NCBI RefSeq assembly: GCF_001522545.3
Contig: NC_031768.1
Coordinates: forward strand, 87,790,431 to 87,854,430
Origin: Parus major
Lineage: Eukaryota; Chordata; Aves; Passeriformes; Paridae
Reading direction: 5' to 3'
Length of the DNA: 64,000 nt
The stretch's first letter is position 1, and each line of letters opens with the position of its first letter. Shown here piece by piece: positions 52,581-64,000 of the stretch. Position numbers and translations under genes: made by a program. Under the pieces are notes generated by a model. The model saw nothing but the letters and a program-made list of their open reading frames with translations, did not search any database and was not told the DNA's origin.

Positions 52581-53849
52581 GCACACGGGTACTTAACCCT
52601 GTAGCAGGGAGCTACTGTAGGGGAAGAAAAAAGAAAGAAGAAATCATTGCTTGCTCAGTTTTCTTTTCAAGGCTGGGGTCTTCTTCCAGCTCACAATGAA
52701 AAAGTCTGACCTCTTAGTTTATGCTGTTCTCCGGTACCTGAAGCTCACACAGTAGACACCAGGGACCTGTATTTCTTGAAGATGAAAATCCTCATCTTGA
52801 TCTGTAGAGTGAAATTTTGGTGTGGTTATGCAGATTTGTACAGCTACAGATCTGCTATACCCACCGGTTGATTTGAATTTTAAGAATTGAAATGCAGAGA
52901 ACAAAATGTTTTCGTTATTATATGGTAGCACTTACATTATTACATTGCTTTCCAAATCCAAAAATCTTTCAACACTGTTTGAGAGCAACAGTCTTTTGGG
53001 ATCATTATACAGTTTGTATTTAAAAACTCTTAACCTCAAAAAATCCATTTTTTTAAGGAAAAGTAGCATGTAGCCCTATACACAGACTCTGGTGCCATTC
53101 TACAGCTCACCCTTAGAGGTTTGGATCTGTCCTTAGCATAGTTTTTCTTTGCCAAATAATAACAATAAAAATGTTGTTAGAGTTGCAATATACTGGTGAG
53201 AGTGACACTTAGAATGTACTAAAAATTGTTGTATTTTTTCTTTGAAGAGGTGATAGAGACCTTTATTTCTGAAGCAGATTCATGAAACCTAATCTTAGTA
53301 AATGTGTAACCTATGTATTATTGCAGAATTACCCACAGACCTGAAGTCACTTATGTACTCAAATAGCATTTCATGTATTAGGATACAGCTAATTTTGCTA
53401 AATAATTTGTCTTCCTTTTCTACTTCTACTGCAGTACACTAACTTTTCAAGAAATAGATCATCATCCTTTTGACAGTTAATAAAATATAATTGCACAACC
53501 ATAATAAAATGCCAGCAAATAATTTTCAGATTAAAAAAAAATAAAATTACTGATTTCAAAAGTGAAAGAATAGCTTTCTTAATTCCTAATCATGCTTAAC
53601 TGGAGGTGTTTCCAAATACAGGGTCTACAAATTTAGAGAATTCCCTCCTAATGTTATATTAAACTTTGATTTACAGCCCCAAGAAAACTTAATACTTCCC
53701 TGCAGCAGTCAAAAGTGTTAATGTCTCAAATCCTAAATCAAAATAAAATCTTGTTTGAAGAAACAGTACAGATTTCTTTGTACACCAAGTATTTGGACTC
53801 AGGCTCTTCAGGGCTATGCTGTCACATGGCAATGAAACAAAACTTTTAT

Positions 53850-53912
53850 TTTAAAGTTCTCTTTGTTTTAGTTTAAAGTTCTCTTTTTTTTTTTTACTTT
53901 AAAGTTCTCTTG
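53850..53912 (+). repeat. Short tandem repeat with TTTAAAGTTCTCTT core, three copies
   Basis: Copies of TTTAAAGTTCTCTT occur at 53850, 53872 and near 53899, separated by T-rich spacers of varying length. Confidence 0.85.
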
Positions 53913-54559
53913 TTGTGAAGAAACTTGAGGAGAGCAGGAAGTTGCTTATTTTAAATAATCATGTAGTTGTTGGGCAGGGACAGAAAAGATGAAAGAAAAC
54001 CTTTAAAATAGCAAACTCCAAACTTCTTCCACAAAATCTGTAAATCAGCTATTGCTATATTAATTGCTGCACAACCCCCACGTAGCCTGCACTACCCTCA
54101 CTTAGCCAGCCATGCTATCTATGCCACAGAGGTTTTTGTGGCCCAGTACCCCATGCATGGCTGTATCAAATAGAAAAAAATGCAACAAAAAGGTTTTCTT
54201 AAATTTCTCTTAATATTAATTGTAGCTGTCCATTATCTGTGACTTCAGCACATTGTGATGGCTTCTTCCACCGTGACAATAGCAACAGAACAAAAACTGT
54301 TTCCAGCAATAAAAAGCAGACAAGGAAGAGGCAGCAGGACAAGCCCACTGGAACAGTCTTTGATCTTGCTGGACAGCTCTTTGGCTTCTAGAACTGAGCA
54401 ACACAAGCCAAGACAGTAGGATGACATCCATTCAGGGCCCTTGTATTGAAGCCTATGCAGTATGGCAGGCATTCTTCCTATTTCTCGCCGACACAGTTCA
54501 AGCAGATCATACCAGAGTGCACTTTATCAGGGCACCCTCAGATCCCAGTGTTTTGAGGA

Positions 54560-54665
54560 GCCCAGCCAGGGTGTAGAAGGCTCAGTTCTTTCCATTTCTA
54601 AGCAGATTTGAACCCACATCTCTCACTTAGCAAGGAAATAGCCTAAACAGCTGACCATGGAGCAT
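54560..54665 (-). mobile_element. tRNA-derived SINE-like remnant
   Basis: On the minus strand, GGTTCAAATCT at 54614-54604 matches a pol III B box, preceded by a tRNA-like stretch (TGGTCAGCTGTTTAGGC, then TGCTAAGTGAGAGATGTGGG). The arms do not form a proper cloverleaf, so this is not a tRNA gene; an old SINE or MIR-like fragment is more likely. Confidence 0.4.
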
Positions 54666-57600
54666 TCCAGAGGAAGAATTACCTATGCTGCCCTTTTCAA
54701 ACCCATGCTATCCTTCATTTTGATTCACATGGCTTTATTTTATTCTGAATTAGGTGGGAGGAAAAAGAAAGATTAAGCTACTTACACCAGGGAAATACTA
54801 ACATTCTGATTCTTATGCTAATGGCATTAATTGCGGGTTTGACTCTATTGCCCTTTTCAGATGAAGCTGACATTTTTAGTAGAGACTCTGGACCCAAGCC
54901 AGTTTCAGTAGTGACCTGATTTGGAAGTCCTTACATCTCAGCTTTTCTCTGCCTTTGCCATATACAACAAACACGTCAAATACAGCATAAAAATAAGTAA
55001 AATCCAAATATCTTTTTGGAAATTTATTTCCTTTTCTATTGCAATACTAAACAGCATCAGTAGCTCATTGATACAATGCCTGTGAAAGGAGGAAACCAAC
55101 AAATGCTTTTTGAGAATAATTTCTACTTCAAAGGCACATGTGAAAGCAAAATGAAAAGGAATACACAGAACTACTGAACCTTTGTTCCTTTGGAATTACA
55201 AGTCAAGCCTACCTTTGAATATTTCCTGGAAATACCACAAACCATTTCTTTAACTGGGAAGGGCTGAGGTGGAATATCAGACCTAAAGATAAAGGAGAGA
55301 AAAGCTGAGGTAGAAAGGGACTTCTCTGGCTTCCATGACAGTGCAGTCACCTCTACTGCACCGTGGTCATCAGGGTTTGATCTCAAAGAATCAAAGTCTG
55401 CATTGTCAGGCCAATCTGCCAAGTTGCAGCATGTCCCCTGTGATGGAAAGACGCCTGTGGTTCAGTGGGCAGATTCTTCAGGGAGCTACCAAGGGAGTCT
55501 CACAGAACAAGGGAGACAGTTCAGAAAGATAGAAGGGTGCTCAGAAACAACTACTTTCCTCTAAGAGTTATTTACTTTAAGTTACTCTTACTTTCCTAAG
55601 AGTTCTGTTTGATTGAAAGGCTGTTACGGTTTTCAGCTGCATCACATCAGGTCCCCAGATGCAGTAGCAACTCAGTCCAAAGCAGACTGGGAGAGAAGAT
55701 GGCAGTTGCTAGAAAGGACTCATGGAAGAGATCATTGACTGGAGTGGCATCTGTAATTAGCTGCACCCATGAAGGAATTATGTATATATTGAGCAGAACT
55801 AAGGCAGATAAGGTCTCATGAACTGTCTTTTAGGGCACAGTTGGGCAAGTTATGCTGGCTGATGATTCTTTTAATGATGTCTCTGATGATTCCTGGTGTC
55901 AGGAATAATGGCTTTGTTGGATGGCATTGCACAGCCATCTTACACCAGCTCTGTGAATGTTTTTCTCTATTCCACTTTATTTTCTAGTGAGTAGCCAGAG
56001 TAGGAAATGTGCTGATACCATGGGGTGGTGGAGTCTCACATAGGTGAGGGGAGTAGTGAGATTCTGTGTTGATGTGAACAAGGCAGGTGACAGCTTGTAA
56101 GACAAAGTAGTGAAGTCTCCTCATTGCATAAAGGCATTTTGTTCGTCCATTGTCTCTAGCTGTGAAGGACAAACTAATCCCACAGAGGCATTTTCCTGCA
56201 GGTACTCTTCATAGGGGAAACTCTTCCCATCACCTGGACAAAATGTAGGCCACCTTCCAAACAACTCTTGCAGCTCTCAGGTCAAGTCTCTCAAGTCAGG
56301 CAGCACTCCAAAAGGGTTTGGAAAGCTGCTTGATTCACCTAGTCCTTGTCAGTAGTATGAACTGGTGCTAGGACAGGCTTCCTGTTCTTGCTTCTACCAA
56401 GTTTACCTGTGTCCTTTATCCAGGGTGTGTGTGTGGCTGGGGAAGATGAAAGAATCAGGATGGAGATAAAAAGGCTAGATACCAAGGAGCAAAGTCACAT
56501 GGGATAACTGGAAAATTTAATGTTCCTTCTGACAAAGCTTCCTGAGGATGCAGCTGGTGTTTGTCAGAGGTATACTTCATACAATGGATGTGGATATAAG
56601 TGCCTTGAGCCAGTTGCTGGGAAGGTGAATCCCAAATCTGAGCCAAAATATGCATAACTGAGTCTTTTTCCCAAGGCCTGACATGCTGAAGAGAATTCTA
56701 CAATGAGGCCTAAACCAGGCTCTCTGTTGTTTTGTTCTGGAACCTAAGTTCAGGGAAGTATGCAACCAGGAGAATGACGATGCTTGCTTCAATGTCTTAA
56801 ACTACTTTTACTGCAGATGAAAGAAGCTAGACTGGTAGTTTGAAGACTGACAGCCCAGAAAGCTGAGGCCTTCTTTCCATTGTACAAACTGAGCACCACA
56901 GACAAGGCATATCCTTGTCTCCCTCTACCTTAGAATGTTACTCAGCTTCAGCTTGTGCTGGAATAAAGGCTTTAGTAAAGCCTTCCTCTCTGCTGAGACT
57001 GAGTGGTGACTACTCAGAAGAAACATGCAAGATTAGTTTTCATACGGATTCAGAGAAAATTTGTGCTGCTAGGTTGAGAAGGAAATGCTGGAGAGAGACT
57101 GGGACTTAGAGGGGTGTGCTTTGGCTGTGTAGATGTGGCTATATCACTGTCTAGTGGCTGTCCCATAGAACACAAGTCCCCTTGCTGCAGCTAGACTTTG
57201 TGGATATGCCACGTGCTCAAATAATGAGTTCCATGTTTTTTAAGCCAAAAATTTTTCTCCCCCTGCTGAGGAACATGAAGTTTGTGTATCTGCAACACAT
57301 GGATTCCTTACAGAGGAGATTTGCTCTTGAAGGGCAGTTTATGTTGTTGTGGTCAGTGCAGGAATGAAGAAAGGAATTGGCTTTTGGTTACAAAATGCTT
57401 AAGTATTAGACTGGTATTGCACTACCCAAAATAAAATCTACTGGTCCAGCTAGGAATGAAACATAAACAAGGCAAAATCTGAATTAAAAGCTGCTAGAGA
57501 GAGACAGCATCCAGTGCACATTGGATAAAACCAGCAGCTCTGTGGACTGAGAACAATCCAACAACAACTCCAGCCCAGCTCCACAAATGTTATTGAACAA

Positions 57601-57809
57601 GTCTCATGAAGGTGTGTCCTATGTGAATTAGCCTTAAACAAAGAGGACTAAAAATCTCAAGCCTGTTCCTTCTTCCTCCCTGCTGTCTTGGTTTAAAAAG
57701 TTGAAAAGTCATGATTAAATTGGCTGCACTTGTTATTTAATATGTTTTATTTAGTTTGTATCTATGATTTTTTTAAATATTTATCATATTGCTAAAGAAT
57801 GGTTACTGT

Positions 57810-57960
57810 TTTCATAGAAACTGGAGATGGAAGAGACCCAATAAGTTCATATCCAGTCCATCCCCCCTGCTGCCACTGCAGAATTGTTCTGCATGTACAT
57901 TTTCCAGGACCACCTCCAAACTAATTTTGAAATGTTCTACTTTCTTGGCGAGGGTCTGTG
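57810..57960 (-). mobile_element. Ancient CR1/L3-type 3' tail fragment
   Basis: The plus strand reads as a reversed CR1/L3 tail: TCATAGAAACTGGAGATGGA, AGAGACCCAATAAGTTCATA, TCCAGTCCATCCCCCCTGC, CAGAATTGTTCTGC and CTCCAAACTAATTTTGAAATG. These correspond to the well-known amniote repeat around a 'tagtccaaccccctgc' motif. It is degraded and short. Confidence 0.6.
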
Positions 57961-58000
57961 CTCCTTGTGTACAGATCTGGAAGTAGCTGGTGATGCCCAT

Positions 58001-58096
58001 TCTCATATTTCCTTTGCTTGTTTCCCCCTTCATCTTCTTTATTCTCACATTTTCTTTACTGCTTTCCCTCTTCATCTTCTTTGTTCTTGTATTCCT
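58001..58096 (+). repeat. 42-bp minisatellite, about 2.3 copies
   Basis: Two imperfect 42-bp units (58001-58042 and 58043-58084) share TTCATCTTCTTT and a TCTCA(T/C)ATTT start, with a partial third. Because 42 bp is 14 codons, an overlapping open frame shows an apparent 14-residue repeat, which is not evidence of coding. Confidence 0.8.
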
Positions 58097-58939
58097 TTTT
58101 CAGGCACAGGCACTTCTTATTTGGTTATCCTTAAATGTTTCTTCTCCCTACTTAGATTTTTTAAAAGGATCTGCACAGTTGGGCAGGGTTACTCTGGCAG
58201 ATGCAAGCAGCCCAAGCAATATCATTTGAGCAGTTATTTGTTGAGCAACCCTACCCTGGAATATCCTGTCCTGGGGAGTATGAAAATCCAAATAAAAATC
58301 TCCAAGGTATTTGCTGAATATCAAAGCAGAAGCACACAGAGAACATTGGCCCTCTATTAACACAGCCAAGCACACTCTTCTTAAAATCCTATTCTGTTAT
58401 AATTCTTCAGCAAAGAATTTTCTGCTAAAGATATTATTTATAACTATTTCAGTTCCTTCGTTTGTTACCCAGTCCCTGTGTTGGTTTGATCTACAGGTCA
58501 CACTTGGCCTACTTGGGGCAGCTTAGTGAGCTGGCTGTTTTCCCTCCTGACAGTCATCTTGTGCTTCAGGAGCTAGCCATGGATAAAATAACAGTTGCAC
58601 ATCCACGTTTTATGATTGCAAAGAAAACTTTCCACATGCAAGCCAGACAAAATGGATGTTGTGATATCTGCACCAGAAAGCTTCCAGCTTCAAAAAATAA
58701 TCCAAGAGGTAGAACTCACTTTCCTCATTTCAGCTCCAGAGCCTGTTAACAACTATTTAAGAGTCAGTGTCATTAACAATGTCTCTGTCTGATCATAAAT
58801 GAAGAGCCAACGCGTGTGAAAAAATAGGGCACTGAGGATGAAGCTTTCCAGCATGAGCACAATAACTGAACTGAAGGCAAAATTTACCAGAGTCTGGCTG
58901 TCTGCTCTTTTCAAACAAGACTCCTGTATTCTCTGATCT

Positions 58940-59045
58940 TTCTTTGGTCAGTTTTGTTTTGCTTGGGTTTTTTGTTTTGGTATTGGTTTTTGGTTTTTTT
59001 TTTGGGGGGGGGGGGTTTAGTTTTTTTTTTTCTGGTTTTTTTTCT
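58940..59045 (+). repeat. T/G-rich low-complexity tract with a G12 run
   Basis: T runs broken by GG pairs lead to 12 consecutive G at 59004-59015, followed by another T run with TTTAG between. Both strands' open frames here are artefacts. The G run could support only a small G-quadruplex on its own. Confidence 0.85.
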
Positions 59046-60150
59046 GATATTAGTTCTCTCACTGTCTTCCTTTATTTTCACATCTATATTTCTTCTCTGT
59101 ATTTCCATCATTTGGTTCAGATCAGCTACAGAAAAAACTTGCACACATTTCCCTCTCCTTTTTACCTTAGGCTGAAGCACAAAAGCAGCACAACAGCCTA
59201 AGGCAATAGTGATTATTAAGTCTGCAGGCCTGTAAATGTTATTCCCTTTGTGTTGGTGAAATGTTGGGATGGAAAACCATCAAATCTGATCTCAGAGAAG
59301 GCTTCCAAACATCTCTTCTGCATAGACAACCCAATCAGAAGTTATACTATAGGATTAAAAACAAACACAGAAATCAGAAATATATTGAAATCAGAAGACT
59401 TTTTGAAGTTTCAGGAGCGTTTTCCCTTGTATATTTAGATGGGCTTTTGGAGCACCTATATGTACATACTTAAAATTTTCGAGGTGAAAACTGAACCATA
59501 AGTGCTCTTTTAGTCTTGGGAAGCCTCTTGATCTTTTCTCATGTTTTCCACAGCTCCTTAACTCCCATCCTTCCTATTCTGCTTCTCTTCTGTCAAGAGA
59601 ATGAGTCACAGAAGTGCTACATTTCAGCCAGATTTCTAGCTATATGTACATATGCTTGCTTTTTTGGGTTACTCTCCCAGCTCTTTTCTCTTGTAATTTC
59701 TATTCAATTTTTGAGTTGCATATACTATCTGCCCCAAAACTGTAGCATTCACAGAGAATTTGCACTTTGAATAATAAATAGTCTTCTAAGAACTGAGGAA
59801 TCTTAATTAGCTCACACGCTAACTATAATCTTAAAATGTGATTTATTCAAACAGTCAGTTCTGTTTCATGTGATTGCAGATGTGAGCAGATTTTGACAGA
59901 TTAGCTAGGTGTGGGTTTTGTGTTTGATTTTGGTCAGTTCAGGTATTATCTGCCTTGACAAACATTAACTGAGATGAATCTTAAGTTCAGCTGCTGTCAT
60001 GGTTAATTATTCTTGATGATGAAAGTTAATAGCTATTTTTCTCTACAATCTTTGTAAGTCAAGGTTTTTACTCTAGTAAAGACTGAATGCTAATGCACTG
60101 CTCTACATAAATCACAGGGATCTGCCTTTCTACAAATTAGTTACTGTCTC

Positions 60151-60173
60151 CTATTGTTATCTGATAACAATAG
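60151..60173. repeat. 23-bp near-perfect palindrome
   Basis: CTATTGTTATC and GATAACAATAG flank a single central T. Each arm contains an AACAAT/ATTGTT motif of the kind bound by SOX proteins, and the centre reads TGATAA on one strand. Binding is speculation; the symmetry is directly visible. Confidence 0.8.
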
Positions 60174-61708
60174 ACATGAAGAACTGGTGGAGTGAGCTGT
60201 GATGTAAAGCAAATCCTTTAGGATACTTACTGTATAAAACATAACAGGAGGTGACTAAAAGTATAAGGCCCCATCAAAAGATCTGAACAGCCCTCTGAAG
60301 GTTGTCTATGCAGTAAAGTGTCAGCATGTGCCAGTATTTGCTCCTAAACAAGATACTTGAGCCAGGACCTTAAAATCTGAATGAAAAAAAAAATCTTAAA
60401 ACCAGGATGAATGTAGTTCTCTGTACCTTTTTAGATTCACACAAAATGCCATCAGTCTTCCCTCTGCTCTTCTACTTATTCACAACAATCTAACCACTTT
60501 AGATGATGTTGGGTGAGAAATGAGATAATAAGAAATTCACACAAATTGACATTTGAGCACATATTCACAAAGGCTTAGTCCTCAACTGCAACGAAAGCAC
60601 TTGGACATCTCAATGGACATGTAGATGAACATCAGGTTCACCCAAACAATACTCTCAGAAAAGTGTTAATTTGTAAACTGGGGATCTTCTGCCTCTGATT
60701 TGTGATACTGTGGCAACAGATGGAATGTTGTATCGAGTGCAAGTGTTCTTACTTTAAGACAGATGGCCTTAAAACTGGAGATAAGCAAGAAAAAGGACAT
60801 AAGAATGATGAAAGATTTGGGGGAAAAAAAAAACAAACCTCAGTGAAAATTTGAAAGAGACAGATTTGTTTAGTTTATGAAAAGGAAGATGGAGGTGTGA
60901 GTTTATCACAGCCATTCAGTCCCAACATGGTGGTGGGTAAAATGGTAAATAGAGTTCAGTTTCAAAGTCAAAGTCAGTTTTCTGGTACTAAAAGGAAAAA
61001 AGTAAATAACCTCTAGTGTTTGGTGTTCTAAGCTAGGCAGAAAGAGATGGCTAAGCTCTCAACTCATAAGATATGGAGAAACACCCATTTCCCTGCATTT
61101 ACACCCAGACACCTAGTCCAGTAGGAGATACTTCTTGGAATCTGAATTGATGCAAATTCAGACTTGAAATCAAGTAAAATTGGTAATATTGCTGTCAAAT
61201 AGTTGTCAGAACAATTACCAACAATTACTCATGGAAAATATTTTCTATTAAAAACTGGGGATTTTCCAGTTAGGACCTTAATATCAAATCCAACAGTCTC
61301 TAATACAAAGGAAGTCAAACTATATGTTCACAATGCTTCTGTCTTTATAATATCTCAGCCTCTGAATTTATGCTTTCATTACAGTGTTGTTTGATCATCA
61401 GTCTTAATGAAGCTCTCATTAACCACCTATGCTTTCCTGTGAAATGGTCACACATACTATTCAGCCATTACCGAATAAATCTATTCATTTAAGAAAGGAA
61501 ATAATTAATCTCCTCTTGTCTTCTGTGTCACAGTTGCTAATGGAATGATATGATATCTAAAATGTAGATTAGAAAGTACATTGTGTTTCTTTTTCAAAAC
61601 ATAAAAAGTCATTTAAAATGTTGCTATTGTATTCTACCTACTTTTTGTCATACCCTTTCCCACACTTATCATGCTTTAGAATGTGCTTCTTGGGTAGAGT
61701 GAGTCTTC

Positions 61709-61742
61709 AATTTCTTATTATCTTTATAGATAATAAGAAATT
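61709..61742. repeat. Perfect 15-bp inverted repeat with 4-nt loop
   Basis: AATTTCTTATTATCT at 61709-61723 is exactly complementary to AGATAATAAGAAATT at 61728-61742, separated by TTAT. It would form a tight AT-rich hairpin in single strands. It is not followed by a U run typical of terminators and has no gene nearby. Confidence 0.9.
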
Positions 61743-64000
61743 TCTGTCTGGCTTTTAAATACTCATGTTTTGCTCAATATTGACATTGTTTTTGAAGAGC
61801 AAGGGAAAAGAGGTAATCATGTCCTACTACATTTTTTTTCTACATCAGTCTTAATAGTTTCCATGACAAGATGCCTCTATTAAGGAAGTATTTTACTTCT
61901 TGGAAAGCTCTTTGCTCCAAAACCACACTTGTTTATGTATTGCCTCTCCTTTGTACATAGGAATCAACTCACTTGAATTCATATCCTCATTCTGTATTGC
62001 AGAGATAAGCTGCAGATAGTTCGAAGAATGAAGAACTCTGCAAACAAACAGTCTCTGTCCTGCTGGGCATCGATTTATTCCATAGGCTTTTAGTGCTGGG
62101 TATTTGTAAACCTTTCTGCCTTACCAGCTGTGACTTGGTCTAATTGTCTGTAACAAATCTTGGTACAGTCTTGTTTACCTCATTATCTGTCAGTGACTGG
62201 CCAGTTTACCTGACTGATTCCACAGGCACACCCACCCCTCTGCCTGGTGGCTGATTCAATAACTAAGTCACTGTTGAAATAAAACTAAAGAACCTGACCC
62301 AAATAGTTCTGGATTTTTATTAAAAAGAAAGAGCTTAACAGGATACTTAGATGAATCTAATTTATCACCCTGTTGAATCTGAAGCTATAGCTCCAAGAAA
62401 ATCCTCTTGGCAGAACCAAAAGGTCAAAGGATTCCTGTTTGTGTCCCTCAGACCCAAACACTCATTTACCCCTCTTTGTTGTGTGTGGTTGACCGTGGAG
62501 GTGGATGGGAAATTGGGGAATAGATCTGATTAAAGAGTCAAAATTAAAAATATATATGTGTTTAATTTGACCCACAAACATCACCATGACTAAAGAGGCT
62601 GCATAGGAGGGAAAAGGAATCTGCCAGAACCAGGAGAAATAGCTATAAAATATGGCCTGACAGCATCCCTCTATTCCTTGAGGTTTCCTGAAACTATTCT
62701 AAGTGTTCCAGAGTCAAAATATTAGTATTCTGTCTTATTCTTTATGTTGATTATTGCATAGTCCTCCATCAGTAGTTGTCACACTTACTGCTTTCACTGT
62801 TTTCCTTCTCTTTTAGTCTTTACACTTGCTTTGAGTTGTTTGCTTTTCTAGTAGCACTTTCAGCCCTCAGAAAATATTGTACTTATTAATTTTTTAACTT
62901 TTCCCAGAATCCAATTTATTTTGCTTGGAGTTTGAAATAAACCCATCATCCATCATCTTGTAAGACAGGAGACAACACTTGGCACTGTAGCTTGGTGTTA
63001 GCAACATTTTTAAAACTTATTTTTCTACTGCTGGTTTGTTTTGGGTGATGGCAAAAATTTTGTAATTTGCATTGGCTTTTTTCTTCTTTTTATTTTAATG
63101 GTAGTTGGTTTTATTTATTTTACTCTTTGTTTTTAGAAGTACTTATGCAGTCAAAGAGGACTTACAGTGATTACAACTGCTTGTATCTCAGCTACCAGCT
63201 GTTTACCTTCCAGCTTCTTATTGAATGTAGTAGGCTAGGAGATGCCATGTGAAGATTAAAAGCCTGTCATGTCCACATCCTGAATGCTGTCCTCAGCTCT
63301 GCTTTTTCCCACTGAAAACAGGATATACTGGAACTAAAAGAGGTACCAAAGAACAAAGATTGCCAGTGAACTGGAATAGCTTACATAGAGGCAGAGATTA
63401 AATATGCTGTTGAGCTTGGAAATGAGGCAGCTGAGGTATGTTATGGTAGAGGTCTGAAAAAATCATGAATGGGTTGGAAAAAGCAAAAGATAAATTTGCC
63501 ATTTCGATGCCTCCCTCAGGACTGTTTAAGCTTTCAGGGAGGACTAGAACTGGTGGATTTTAGAACCTGGAGACAATTGAACTACATTTGGACTGTTCAT
63601 TTACTCCCTCCCTCAGCATTTGTCACTGGTCTACAGGAACAGTATGCTGCCTTCTTAAGTGGACCTTTAGTACAACTGAGGATGGCTGCTCTCACCTGCA
63701 CAGGCAGCCTGGAACCAGGGAAGGAGAGGTGGAGAGGATGCTTGGACACATTAGGGTGTGAGATCAAGTCATCAGTGAGGCAGTGCTGGATGGTGTGATT
63801 GCTAGTTGACTGCTGGACAGGAAAGGGAGATATTAGGAGAGCAGAGAAAGAATCTGCCTTTTCCTCTCCTGCTCCTAAACTTTCAAGTGGGTTAGCTCAC
63901 AGTTTTCACTGCAGGACTGCTCTTGTTTCCTACCTTCCCCATGTTAACATTCTCTTTGTGACCCTTTGGCCTGGGCAAGCAGTTTATTTTTTAAAAAACT

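Larger units (their letters stand above)
52581..64000. other. Presumed intergenic DNA upstream of CASR
   Basis: About 11 kb with no recognised exon, RNA gene or promoter. It holds small tandem duplications, a SINE-like and a CR1-like remnant, T/G low-complexity sequence and two inverted repeats listed separately. The 109-codon plus-strand open frame at 63469-63798 has no family resemblance and no visible splice or promoter context. Confidence 0.6.

Noticed and set aside
51833..52584. Long open frames on both strands of the CpG island (up to 236 codons)
   Set aside because: They overlap in several frames on both strands and consist mainly of Ala, Pro, Arg and Gly, as expected of GC-rich sequence poor in stop codons. 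No domain is recognisable.
54600..54665. tRNA gene on the minus strand suggested by a B-box-like GGTTCAAATC
   Set aside because: The surrounding sequence does not fold into a tRNA with proper acceptor and anticodon stems; a SINE-like remnant fits better.
63469..63798. 109-codon plus-strand open frame
   Set aside because: No resemblance to a known family, no visible promoter or splice context, and this length occurs by chance in a window of this size.

Overview
This window is vertebrate nuclear DNA, almost certainly from a bird. The best marker is a CR1 LINE 3' end at about 42000-42560 that finishes in the avian-type ATTCTATGAT tail. Older CR1/L3-type remnants and a few possible MIR-like remnants are scattered elsewhere. 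Coding density is very low, introns are kilobases long with GT...AG borders, and one CpG island is present. Two assembly gaps (N runs) each sit inside a simple repeat.

The only protein-coding gene I can support is the extracellular calcium-sensing receptor gene CASR, on the minus strand. Three coding exons are present: exon 2 (coding 20578-20394, carrying the start codon and signal peptide), exon 3 (12140-11834) and exon 4 (9039-8158). They join in frame to 1374 nt, or 458 codons, and encode the signal peptide and most of the Venus-flytrap ligand-binding domain. Exons 5-7, which encode the rest of the ectodomain, the cysteine-rich domain, the seven-helix region and the tail, must lie to the left of base 1. 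Nothing resembling exon 5 is seen in 1-8157.

Upstream of the start codon, a strong splice acceptor at 20832-20833 predicts a 253-nt 5'UTR in exon 2 that holds several short upstream ORFs. About 31 kb further upstream, a CpG island (about 51830-52580) contains good minus-strand splice donors and is the best candidate for the CASR promoter and non-coding first exon. The segment from 52.6 to 64 kb would then be upstream intergenic DNA; I see no gene in it.

The rest is intronic or intergenic sequence with LINE and SINE remnants, simple repeats (an ATATTT hexamer array, and a long polypurine tract whose unit changes from 7 to 5 bp across a gap), a 42-bp minisatellite and a few inverted repeats. 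I found no operon, CRISPR array, tRNA or rRNA gene, intact retroelement or novel system. The most useful second-look items are the uORF cluster, the CpG-island first exon with two alternative donors, the diverged loop in exon 4, and the polypurine tract.
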